Shown: positions 7,196 to 14,936 of the stretch, one piece after another | How the letters are laid out: each line of letters starts with the position of its first letter | Numbering within the stretch: position 1 is the stretch's first letter | Assembly: GCA_910575755.1 (NCBI GenBank) | Contig: CAJTFO010000001.1 | Span: 372,001-436,000, forward strand | DNA length: 64,000 nucleotides | Reading direction: 5' to 3' | From: Desulfovibrionaceae bacterium | Lineage (GTDB): Bacteria > Desulfobacterota > Desulfovibrionia > Desulfovibrionales > Desulfovibrionaceae | Made by a program: the position numbers and the translations under genes | Notes under the pieces: model-generated | What the model was told of the DNA's origin: nothing | What the model saw: only the letters and a program-made list of their open reading frames with translations | The model's database searches: none

Positions 7196-7819
7196 TCAAC
7201 GAACGTAAAAATGCGAGAGCGCCCCCTTGAGGCACATATGGTAGCGGCTGAACAGCGTATTTCCGGTTTCCTGTTCCGATTTCTGCAAGGCGGTGTGCGC
7301 CTGACAGGCCACCTCAACGCCATGAGAGAGCAGGGCCAGGCGGGCCAGCTCCTGAAAACGACGCTGCAGGGCCGGTTTGCGGGAAATAATTGCACAGACT
7401 TTTTCCGTGTCGGTATCGCTGCCCTCGACCACCAGACAGCCTTCAGGCGACAGATACAAATGCAAGCGTTCTTCCAGATGCAGCTTGTCGCCGTTCATCT
7501 GTCGTTGCAGCAGGGCCATGAATGATTCCTGCAAGCTGTCCAGACGTTCTTCCAGGGCCTGCGAAAGTTCGTTGCCATCCCGGGCCAGATTTTGCAGGGC
7601 GCGGGAGGCTCTGTCCGGTAACAGGATTGATGCGTCAGTGCCGGAATCCGACTCCACGGCTGCCGCAATCGTTGCGGAAGAGCCCGACTGCATATGAACC
7701 ATGCTGGCGAGGTGGTTCTGGCTGTTGGTATTCACGAACGCCTCCAGTGGAGTGCTGTCTCCGGCATAGAGCGCCATTGCGATGCCCGTGGTTTTGCCCT
7801 CTTGAACATCTGTGGCCAT
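7196..7819 (-). CDS. Hypothetical protein (207 aa)
   Basis: Not recognised. A soluble-looking protein with an Ala/Ser/Thr-rich first third, a probable amphipathic helix or coiled coil in the middle (near LEERLDSLQESFMALLQRQ), and a C-terminal part containing LYLSPEGCLVVEG and a helical end. No signal peptide or catalytic motif is seen. The start at ATG 7819 is preferred because AAGGA precedes it. The frame extends to 7936, but that extension runs into the multi-hairpin repeat at 7866-8016. It is a single gene between recN and ssrA with no obvious partner. Confidence 0.65.
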   Translation of the reverse strand: MATDVQEGKTTGIAMALYAGDSTPLEAFVNTNSQNHLASMVHMQSGSSATIAAAVESDSGTDASILLPDRASRALQNLARDGNELSQALEERLDSLQESFMALLQRQMNGDKLHLEERLHLYLSPEGCLVVEGSDTDTEKVCAIISRKPALQRRFQELARLALLSHGVEVACQAHTALQKSEQETGNTLFSRYHMCLKGALSHFYVR

Positions 7820-7865
7820 TTTTTCCTTCATGTGTTGTGTTCTGTATTTTAGCAAAATTTGTGCC

Positions 7866-8016
7866 ATAGAGCATTTATCTGATGAAATCAGGTAAACGCT
7901 CTGTTGGTCGCGAAAGCGAACAACAGCGGCAAGCAAGCGGAAAAACTACGTTTTTATAGAGAAATGACGACGGCGAACAGATTGAAAATTTACATTTTCA
8001 ATCGAGAAATGCCATA
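7866..8016 (-). repeat. Multi-hairpin repeat element, copy A
   Basis: First of three related 150-bp elements, inverted relative to the copies at 36742-36890 and 49284-49434. Ends are TATGGCATTTCTC and AATGCTCTAT. It holds the hairpin GATTGAAAAT-GTAA-ATTTTCAATC, a central set of arms closed by CTGTT...AACAG, and a long palindrome around AGAGCATTTA. It lies between recN and the 207-aa gene. Confidence 0.7.
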
Positions 8017-8174
8017 GATGAATGCTCACCGGATAAAAAAGCGTACTTCAGCCGTAGGGGTGTGCTTCTTGACGCATTGCTGGATATGCGCGCCGCAAAG
8101 GCGACAACACGGCCAGCATACGGCAAAATTTGCAGTGCAGGGAGGGGAGTGGGGGATAAGGCAAAAAAACGCGC

Positions 8175-9770
8175 TCAGTGCTCCAGGCTGCGCGCCAAGG
8201 CTTCGCCCTGGGGGCCACCGCCCGCCATTCGGGCCAGTTCAGCGTGGCGGGCAGGACCATCCAGAGGCGTGCAGAGGGTAAATGTGGCTTCCTCACGAAC
8301 CACCTTGCTGATCTGAAAGTGTTTCCGCGCCCGCGCGGCCAGTTGCGGCCAGTGCGTGATCAGCAACATCTGATGTTGTTCCGCCAGGGCGTTAAGCTTT
8401 TCAGCCAGTTTGTTCAGGGTAAGGCCGCCCACGCCGGCATCCACTTCATCAAAAATATAGATGGCGCTTTCCGCATCCTGACGCACACTGGTCAGAGCCA
8501 GCAGAAAACGCGACAGTTCGCCGCCCGACGCGATACGGTCCAGCGGCTGGGGCGGCTGGCCGGGATTGGGCGCCCAGAGAATGCGCACGCGATCGTCAGT
8601 GATGCCCGACCAGAGTTCATACGGAATGAAATCGGGAATCACCCGCACCTGTTCGGAAAAACCCAGATCCCGCAGCTGGCCTTCCAGAGTGTGGGCAAAG
8701 TCTGAGGCGGACTTGCGGCGCACGGGCCTGATATGATTGACCACAGCGGACAGTTTTTCCGCCAGTGCGGCTTCCTCTTTGGCAAGACGCGAGAGATCCA
8801 GGGTGCAGGCATCCAGAAAAGAAAGATTTTCTTCAATTTCACCGCGCAGGGCGAGAATTTCCGGCAGGCTCCGCCGCAGTTTGCGCTTGAGCTGGGCCAG
8901 AGCAAAGAGACGCTCTTCCACATGATCCATGTCCATCTCTTCGTCAGGCAGAGGAGGGCGGCGCAGATGATTGCCCAGATGCATCAACTGCTGGCGCAGG
9001 GCGGCGACGGCCTCGGCCTCGGGTGTCAGCGCCTCGTCCTCCTGGCTCATGTTGTGGATGAGGCGCTCGAACTGTCCAAGCGTGTCCAGCAGGCCCGGCC
9101 CGTCGTTGCCGTGCAGCAGGGCCAGGGCATCTTCATAATTTTTCCGCAGATGCTCCTGTGAACGAACCTTGGCCCGCAACTCTTCCAGATGTTCCTCTTC
9201 GCCTTCTTCAGGTGATACTTTATCTATTTCCTGCTGTTGCATTTCCAGCAGATCACGCCTGTCCGCCAGATCCGTCTGCTTTTCCAGCAGGGCTTTGCGC
9301 CGGGCCGAAACCTGTTGCAGTTGACCAAGCAAGGCGTCGCGTTCCGCCAGAAGTTCGGGCTGGGGAAAGACGCTTTCCATGAGCCTGGACTGAAAGGCGG
9401 GCTGCAAAAGTTGCTGCTGACCGTGCTGGCTGGTATGCGTGACCAGACGCGCGCGCAGTTCACGCAGGCTCTCTTGCGAACGCAACACGTCATTGACGTA
9501 GAAACGGCTGCGACCGCTTTCGGCCAGCAGTTCCCGCCTTAGCACCAGCTCCTGATCCTCAAGAGTAAACAGCGCTTCCACCTGGGCCCGTTCCGCGCCC
9601 GGGCGCACCATTTCCGCATTCAGCTTGTCGCCCAGCAGAAAACCCAGCGCCTTGAGGATAAAGCTTTTGCCCGCGCCGGTTTCACCGGTGAGCACATTCA
9701 TGCCCGGCGAAAAGTCCAGCTCCATATTCTCAATGAGAGCCAGATTGCGGATGTGCAGATATTCCAGCAT
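8175..9770 (-). CDS. recN: DNA repair protein RecN
   Basis: SMC-like ATPase acting on DNA double-strand breaks. The protein is 531 residues, close to the usual 550. Walker A GETGAGKS is at residues 29-36, a long coiled-coil centre follows, the ABC signature SGGELSR is at 415-421, and Walker B with DEVDAGVGG begins near 441. The start MLEYLHIRNLALIE is typical of RecN, so the frame's upstream extension to 9923 is rejected. The stop lies about 350 bp from the next gene. The peptide permease gene ends 109 bp upstream on the same strand. Confidence 0.95.
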   Translation of the reverse strand: MLEYLHIRNLALIENMELDFSPGMNVLTGETGAGKSFILKALGFLLGDKLNAEMVRPGAERAQVEALFTLEDQELVLRRELLAESGRSRFYVNDVLRSQESLRELRARLVTHTSQHGQQQLLQPAFQSRLMESVFPQPELLAERDALLGQLQQVSARRKALLEKQTDLADRRDLLEMQQQEIDKVSPEEGEEEHLEELRAKVRSQEHLRKNYEDALALLHGNDGPGLLDTLGQFERLIHNMSQEDEALTPEAEAVAALRQQLMHLGNHLRRPPLPDEEMDMDHVEERLFALAQLKRKLRRSLPEILALRGEIEENLSFLDACTLDLSRLAKEEAALAEKLSAVVNHIRPVRRKSASDFAHTLEGQLRDLGFSEQVRVIPDFIPYELWSGITDDRVRILWAPNPGQPPQPLDRIASGGELSRFLLALTSVRQDAESAIYIFDEVDAGVGGLTLNKLAEKLNALAEQHQMLLITHWPQLAARARKHFQISKVVREEATFTLCTPLDGPARHAELARMAGGGPQGEALARSLEH

Positions 9771-9879
9771 GTTTGCCCACAACTTGAAGCGATGGATTAA
9801 GAATCCCCTGTGTTTCAGGCAGCACGATAATGCGGACTGAAGCCACTCTAGCAAAACAGGCCGCCCAAGGCAAAAGGCG

Positions 9880-10728
9880 CTACCGCCTGAGGCGCGGATC
9901 CAGCAGGTCGCGCAGGCTTTCACCCAGAAGGTTGTAACCCAGTACGGTGACCAGAATGGCCAGACCAGGATAAACCGAAAGCCAGGGCGCGCTTTCGATG
10001 ACAGTCTTGCCTTCCATAAGCATATTGCCCCAGCTGGCAGTGGGAGGCTGTACGCCCAGCCCCAGAAAACTCAGGCTTGATTCCACCAGAATGGCCCCGG
10101 CCACGCCCAGTGTGGCTGTAATCAGCACCGGCGCGAGGGCATTGGGCAGAATGTGACGCAGCAGAATGCGCCGGGTGGGGCTTCCTGCCAGGCGGGCGGC
10201 GGCTACAAATTCGCGCTCGCGCAGGCTGAGGGTTTCAGCGCGCACCAGACGGGTCACACCCATCCAGGAGGTCAGACCGATGACGACCATAATATTGGTA
10301 AGATCGGGTTCCAGAAAGGCAATGACCGCCAGGATCAGGAAAAACGAAGGAAAGCAGAGCATGATGTCCACCAGGCGCATGATGGCCTCATCCACCCAGC
10401 GTCTGAAGTAACCGCTGATCAGACCCAGCATTGTGCCGATGCTGATGGAGATGCCCACGGCCACGAAGCCCACCCAGAGGGACACGCGTCCTCCATAAAG
10501 CAGGCGGGAAAAAACATCGCGGCCCAGACGGTCGGTACCCAGCCAGAAGCGGGAAGAGGGCGCCTCCAGAATATGGTCCAGATGCTGGGCTGTGGGCGGA
10601 TAGGGCGCAAGCAGCGGCGCGCAGACCGCCGCCAGAGACATGATCAGCACAATGCCCAGCCCCAGCGAAAGCATGAGGTTGTGCCCGAGAAGGCCTCTCA
10701 GCATATTTCTGATGGAGAAGGGGAGCAT
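9880..10728 (-). CDS. Peptide/nickel-type ABC transporter permease, DppC/OppC family
   Basis: Inner-membrane permease of 282 residues with about six membrane segments and the binding-protein-dependent transport loop near residues 170-200 (EFVAAARLAGSP ... LPNALAPV) that contacts the ATPase. The N-terminal FWLGTDRLGRDVFSRLL stretch is diagnostic of the DppC/OppC group. Its start overlaps the stop of the DppB-like gene by one base, so translation is coupled. No ATPase or solute-binding gene is adjacent, and the substrate (peptide, nickel or other) is not determined. Confidence 0.9.
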   Translation of the reverse strand: MLPFSIRNMLRGLLGHNLMLSLGLGIVLIMSLAAVCAPLLAPYPPTAQHLDHILEAPSSRFWLGTDRLGRDVFSRLLYGGRVSLWVGFVAVGISISIGTMLGLISGYFRRWVDEAIMRLVDIMLCFPSFFLILAVIAFLEPDLTNIMVVIGLTSWMGVTRLVRAETLSLREREFVAAARLAGSPTRRILLRHILPNALAPVLITATLGVAGAILVESSLSFLGLGVQPPTASWGNMLMEGKTVIESAPWLSVYPGLAILVTVLGYNLLGESLRDLLDPRLRR

Positions 10729-11762
10729 CAGTTCCGCTCTCCGTTGGCGCGGATGCGCGGGTCGGCCAGGCCATAGGCGATGTCAGCCAGCAGGTTGCCC
10801 GCCAGGGTAAGCACTGCGCCCAGTACCAGGTTGCCCATGATCATGGTGTAGTCGCGGGCCATAACAGCCGTGTAAAACAACTGGCCCAGGCCGGGCAGGG
10901 CAAAGATGGATTCTATGATCACACTGCCGCCGATCAGTCCCGGCACGGAAAGACCCAGCAGGGTAATGACCGGCAGAAGGGCGTTACGCAGGGCGTGCCG
11001 CCGGATAATCAGACCTGACGGCAGGCCCTTGGCTTTGGCTGTGAGAATGTAGTCCTGCCGCAGAACTTCCAGCATACAGGCCCGCATGTAGCGTGACATG
11101 CCGGCCAGCCCCCCCACTGTATACACCAGAATGGGCAGGGCCAGATGGCTGGCCAGATCGCGGAATTTTCCCCAGGGGCTCAGGCTGGCGTAATCCATGG
11201 AAGTCAGGCCCGAAATGGGCAGCCACTGGAGATCAATGCCGAAAAAGAGCATCAGCAGCAAGGCCAGCCAGAAAGACGGCATGGCAAAGCCCAGAAATAC
11301 CAGTACGGTCACGCCGCGATCCAGCAGTGAATTTTGTCTGCATGCCGACAGAATGCCAATGGGAATGGCGATGAGCAGCACCAGCGCCAGCGAAACTGCA
11401 TTCATGGCGACAGTCAGGGGCAGACGCTCCAGAATCTTGTCCAGCACGGGCCGCGCGTCAGCGGACATGGAATTGCCAAAATCAAAATGCAGCAGGCGCA
11501 GCAGCCAGTCTGCGTACTGTACATAGAGAGGGCGGTCCAGACCGTAGAGAGCCTCCAGACGCTGACGCGCCGCCTCGCCGGCCAGCGGATTCAAGGTGGT
11601 CTCCATGTCCGTGGGCGAACCGGGAGCCAGGTGGATGACCCAGAAGGAAATCAGGGTAATACCCCAGAGCACCAGCAACATCCAGAGGGTTTTTCTGGCG
11701 ATTCTCAGGGCAATGGCCGTGAAGCGGCCCCGGCGGCTGCGGGCGGGGGAGGGCGTATCCAT
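10728..11762 (-). CDS. Peptide/nickel-type ABC transporter permease, DppB/OppB family
   Basis: A 344-residue permease partner of the downstream gene. It has an N-terminal membrane segment, a periplasmic loop ([15 protein letters not shown]) typical of DppB, and further segments. The ATPase-contact loop [11 protein letters not shown] ... LRNALLPVI lies near residues 240-270. It starts 16 bp after the stop of the RdgC C-terminal-like gene on the same strand, so the four genes 13.0-9.9 kb probably form one operon. That pairing is unexpected functionally. Confidence 0.9.
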   Translation of the reverse strand: MDTPSPARSRRGRFTAIALRIARKTLWMLLVLWGITLISFWVIHLAPGSPTDMETTLNPLAGEAARQRLEALYGLDRPLYVQYADWLLRLLHFDFGNSMSADARPVLDKILERLPLTVAMNAVSLALVLLIAIPIGILSACRQNSLLDRGVTVLVFLGFAMPSFWLALLLMLFFGIDLQWLPISGLTSMDYASLSPWGKFRDLASHLALPILVYTVGGLAGMSRYMRACMLEVLRQDYILTAKAKGLPSGLIIRRHALRNALLPVITLLGLSVPGLIGGSVIIESIFALPGLGQLFYTAVMARDYTMIMGNLVLGAVLTLAGNLLADIAYGLADPRIRANGERN

Positions 11763-11778
11763 GAGAGAAAAGGGCTGC

Positions 11779-12306
11779 CTATTCCGTTCGCGTCAGCCAC
11801 TGGCGCATGTCCGCCACTTCCGTCTGCCATGCCGGCGAAAGGCGCAGCTTGAGAAAGCGGGCATACAGCGAATCCAGAAGCCCCACGCAAACTTCCATCA
11901 GATAAAATTTTTCCAGCAGCAGGGCGTCGGCGTCCTCGTCGCTGTCGCTCTTGTCCAGCTTGGGAGTCTTGAGGCTGCCCAGACTGAAGTCCTCGGCCTT
12001 GAGGGTGAGCTGGAAAGCCAGTTCGTCCTTTTCCAGACGGATCAGCGCACGGCTGACCTTCTTGCCCGTGCCCAGGCCGAAGCGCGCCTCACGCAGAGGA
12101 GAGAGCGACCCGGAAACCGAGGCGGTTTCCCTGGCGTCGCCTTCGCCGCCCTGAACGACGATGCGCTGCTCCATGGAAACGGAAAAGGGCGCGCCATCGT
12201 TGTCCGTAAAAGCGCCGGGCGCGGTGTCGCTCTGATACCAGAGCCAAGTCAGAAATTCCTGGCCCAGAATGCTGTCTGTGGATTCGCCGGAAACAGGCAT
12301 GCTCAT
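11779..12306 (-). CDS. RdgC C-terminal-like protein (175 aa)
   Basis: The sequence resembles the C-terminal half of the recombination-associated protein RdgC: an FLTWLWY-type motif near residues 18-24, then [20 protein letters not shown] and a strand-rich stretch matching the E. coli segment around EAGKVVTKLALDW, then a helical tail. The preceding gene encodes the matching N-terminal half. GGGGAGA lies 7 nt before ATG 12306, so it is translated on its own. RdgC forms a ring on double-stranded DNA and modulates RecA; whether the two chains assemble that way is inference. Confidence 0.6.
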   Translation of the reverse strand: MSMPVSGESTDSILGQEFLTWLWYQSDTAPGAFTDNDGAPFSVSMEQRIVVQGGEGDARETASVSGSLSPLREARFGLGTGKKVSRALIRLEKDELAFQLTLKAEDFSLGSLKTPKLDKSDSDEDADALLLEKFYLMEVCVGLLDSLYARFLKLRLSPAWQTEVADMRQWLTRTE

Positions 12307-12321
12307 CAGAGAATCTCCCCA

Positions 12322-12419
12322 CTAGTGTCTGATTGCGTAAGTTTCGATTTTTAAAAACTAAATATTTTAGTATATTATATGTAAATGTTTATTCCGTTAA
12401 TTTGGCAATCAGGCACTAG
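12322..12419. mobile_element. 98-bp AT-rich insert with 15-bp inverted ends
   Basis: CTAGTGTCTGATTGC (12322-12336) and GCAATCAGGCACTAG (12405-12419) pair at 14 of 15 positions and enclose about 68 bp of very AT-rich DNA. The right arm includes the TAG stop of the RdgC N-terminal gene. Without the insert the two frames would be separated by only a few codons. The layout suits a miniature transposable element with CTAG at both ends. A very long-looped terminator is the alternative. Confidence 0.45.
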
Positions 12420-13039
12420 GAAAGCGGCGCAAATTGGGTCGCTTCAAGCTGATCCAGGCGGATAAGACTTTCTTCATCCAGCATGGAGGCCGCCAGGGTG
12501 TACGGCGTCAGTTGTTCCAGGTGCAGCTCGAAAGTTTTCAAAAATTCCTCCATGAAAAGATCAATCATCCTGTTCTGGGTGGAGGCGAACCAGACTTCGT
12601 TTTTATCCGTGGCCCAAAGCACGTTGAATTCACCCGGTACAGGCAGGAAACGCTGACGCAGGCGCAGCATGACCTGTTCCTTGAGTTCTTTTTTGCGTTC
12701 TCGCGAGATGAAAGTCTTGTTCTGTTCGCGCATGCGTTCCTTTTCCTGGCGCAGGGCCAGGGCCAGATGCTTTTTGACCACCCCGGCCGGGATGCGTCGA
12801 ATGTCTAGGCGCAGGGAAAAAACAATGTAAGCGCCTTTCTGGGGTGGCGCGGCGGCCCATTCCGAATCCAGCATATCTTCAAAGCAGACCCAGCCCTGGG
12901 CCTGCATTTCGGGAATGTCATCAATATCGCGAAAGGCGGACTGCCTGAGCTTGTCCGGAATCTGGGGCCAGAGCGCGTCGGGTACAGAATCCAGAATACG
13001 AAAACGGGTAAAACTGCAGGTGCTGTTGGCAAAACCCAT
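12416..13039 (-). CDS. rdgC: RdgC-like recombination-associated protein, N-terminal part
   Basis: A 207-residue protein matching the N-terminal half of RdgC: FTRFRILD strand, a GWVCFEDML region, the helix VVKKHLALALRQEKERM, then RERKKELKEQVMLRLRQRFLP and the VLWATDKNEVWF stretch. E. coli RdgC is about 300 residues; here the missing C-terminal region is supplied by the next gene. Start ATG 13039 follows AAGGAG. A 98-bp inserted element provides the stop codon. It is transcribed with the C-terminal-like gene and two ABC permeases. Confidence 0.8.
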   Translation of the reverse strand: MGFANSTCSFTRFRILDSVPDALWPQIPDKLRQSAFRDIDDIPEMQAQGWVCFEDMLDSEWAAAPPQKGAYIVFSLRLDIRRIPAGVVKKHLALALRQEKERMREQNKTFISRERKKELKEQVMLRLRQRFLPVPGEFNVLWATDKNEVWFASTQNRMIDLFMEEFLKTFELHLEQLTPYTLAASMLDEESLIRLDQLEATQFAPLS

Positions 13040-13303
13040 GAACACTCCTTGGGGTGGCACACGAAATCCTCTGCACTGTACGTCAGAGCCGCCGCGCCGG
13101 CAAGTCCCGGCCTTTGCCGGCATGCAGGAAGACCGTGAAAACCTTGTCGAGGGAATCGCGAACGCTGATTTTTAAACGGATTTTCAAATGTCCCATAATG
13201 ATAATTATGTAAACTTTTGTCGTTGAAAACGAGAGTGGCCCCATGCCGCTCTTGACGCGCTCACCCTCTTCCAGCACCATAGTGCAGCCCACAAGGAGCC
13301 GCC

Positions 13304-14182
13304 ATGCCGGGAAACTCAGGACCACGCAGCACGAAAGTTCAGGCGCGCCCACGACGCCGCGTCCAGCCTTGCGACAACCAGCCTGAAATGGGCCGCGATC
13401 CAAGCGCGCCACAACAAAACGTCCATAAACCCGACGTGTTTGACGGCATACGCCTCAACAAGGCCATTGCCTCCGCCGGCCTGTGCTCGCGACGCAAGGC
13501 CGATCAATTGATTTTTGCGGGTCAGGTGTCTGTCAACGGTGTTCCGGAAGTGAATCCGGCGCGGCATGTGCTGCCGGATGACCGCATTGCCGTTAACGGG
13601 CGTGAACTTGGCGCGGCCCAGGAATACTGCTATCTTTTGCTGCACAAGCCAGTGCAGACTGTCTGCACGGTCAGCGACCCAGAGGGGCGACCAACGGTCA
13701 TGGAATATCTCCCAACCGGCTTGCGGCGTCTGCGTCTTTATCCCGTGGGTCGGCTGGATTATTTTTCGGAAGGGCTGCTGCTGCTGACCAATGACGGCCA
13801 GTTGGCACAGCGTCTGACTCATCCCCGCCACCATCAACCTAAGGTTTATGAAGTGCTGGTGCGCGGTTCCGTGCCGGAAACGGCGTTGACGACCATGCGT
13901 CAGGGCATGCGCCTTGCCGAAGGGCAGGACGTGCGGCCTGTGGATGTGGAAAGAAAAATGGCGGACAACGGCAACAGCTTGCTGCGTATGGTGCTGCGCC
14001 AGGGCCTTAACCGGCAGATCCGCCGCATGTGCCGGGATCTTGGCCTGACAATTCTGCGTCTGCGCCGCGTGGCTCAGGGGCCGCTGGATTTGGGCGATCT
14101 CAGGCCCGGACAAACGCGGCAACTGACAGCCCGCGAAGTGGCCGCGCTCAAAAGCAGCGCCGGTCTGCCCTCTTCCCTTTAG
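13304..14182 (+). CDS. Pseudouridine synthase, RsuA/RluB/RluE/RluF family
   Basis: Converts a uridine in ribosomal RNA to pseudouridine. The 292 residues comprise a 48-residue basic, low-complexity N-terminus, an S4 RNA-binding domain (IRLNKAIASAGLCSRRKAD, about 49-67), and the catalytic domain with GRLDYFSEGLLLL, where Asp152 is the nucleophile. The late motif NRQIRRMC is also present. RluB (position 2605 in 23S) is the nearest assignment by architecture, but the target base cannot be told from sequence. AAGGAG precedes ATG 13304. It is divergent from rdgC and followed by transposon debris. Confidence 0.9.
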   Translation: MPGNSGPRSTKVQARPRRRVQPCDNQPEMGRDPSAPQQNVHKPDVFDGIRLNKAIASAGLCSRRKADQLIFAGQVSVNGVPEVNPARHVLPDDRIAVNGRELGAAQEYCYLLLHKPVQTVCTVSDPEGRPTVMEYLPTGLRRLRLYPVGRLDYFSEGLLLLTNDGQLAQRLTHPRHHQPKVYEVLVRGSVPETALTTMRQGMRLAEGQDVRPVDVERKMADNGNSLLRMVLRQGLNRQIRRMCRDLGLTILRLRRVAQGPLDLGDLRPGQTRQLTAREVAALKSSAGLPSSL

Positions 14183-14185
14183 ATA

Positions 14186-14853
14186 GTGTCGTCAAATTAT
14201 AAAAGTTTGCTATAGTCCCTTCACGGCATCCGAGGAGGGACTATGCAAGCTCATCGCAGGCACGATATTTCTGATCGAATTTGGGAAAACATACAAGCTC
14301 ACCTGCCAGGGAGCAAAGGGCTTGTTGGTCGCCCTGCAAATGATAACAGACTGTTTATTAACGCTGTTTTTTGGATATTAGGAACTGGCGCTCCGTATGC
14401 CGCCGGAGCGGTGGGAGGTAATCAGGCCATAAGCCGCACAAAAGGGGCTCAACACAAAGATACATTTGGCCGTGGATCCGCATGGTATGCCGCAATCTGG
14501 GTTACGGGAGAAACTTGCAGTGTTGTTTTTGATGGAGCGCTGGATGGGAAAATATACAATGCTTATATTGAACAATTTCTTCTTCCAACGCTTAAAGCTG
14601 GCGATATGGTTATAATGGATAATTTGAATGTCCATAAATCAAAAACAGCCCAAAAATTGATAACGGAAAAAGGTTGCGAGTATATCTTTCTACCTGAATA
14701 CAGCCCGGATTTAAATCCTATTGAAAAGATGTGGAGCAAAGTAAAACAATTGCTTCGAAGCATGAAAGCGAGAACATGTGATGAACTGTAAAAGACGCAG
14801 AAGGATGGTTTAAATCCTGTGGCTATATAAAAAGTTAAAGTCGAATTGATCTA
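14186..14853 (+). mobile_element. Composite remnant of IS5-family and IS630-family elements
   Basis: AT-rich DNA between the pseudouridine synthase and the PstS-like gene. The left part (to about 14492) encodes IS5-type transposase pieces; the right part (from about 14520) encodes an IS630-type catalytic end. Exact ends and target duplications could not be fixed. The right border is set near 14853, where a truncated minus-strand reading frame abruptly ends. Confidence 0.6.
14243..14838 (+). pseudogene. Chimeric, frameshifted transposase
   Basis: One open frame (14243-14791, 182 codons) joins unrelated parts. Residues 1-52 look like IS5-family OrfA (ending WILGTGAPY). A jump follows to a later IS5 segment (AAGAVGGNQAISRTKG). 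Next comes a stretch that is IS5 sequence in another frame: shifted by one base, 14446-14492 reads LNTKIHLAVDPHGMP. Then comes an IS630 DDE end (MVIMDNLNVHKS, EYSPDLNPIEKMWSKVK). A second frameshift near 14785 cuts the C-terminus; its continuation (VKDAEGWFKSCGYIKS) ends at 14838. The product cannot be an active transposase. Confidence 0.75.
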
Positions 14854-14907
14854 GTTATAGCGGCGCTCTTGTTCCTGCATGCGGTTGAAATCTTTCAGAC
14901 TCATCAT
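14851..14907 (-). pseudogene. Truncated gene start at the transposon border
   Basis: Right after the PstS-like gene a minus-strand frame begins (MMSLKDFNRMQEQERRYN) and stops exactly where transposon-like sequence starts. It may be the first codons of a gene once downstream in the operon and lost to the insertion. It is too short to identify and could be chance. Confidence 0.25.
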
Positions 14908-14936
14908 GGCCACCCACGCGGGCAGGCGTCCCGTTT

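Noticed and set aside
13188..13212. AT-rich ATAATGATAATTATG resembling part of a Fur box between rdgC and the pseudouridine synthase gene
   Set aside because: It matches only part of the 19-bp consensus and neither neighbouring gene is iron-related. More likely it is ordinary promoter AT content.
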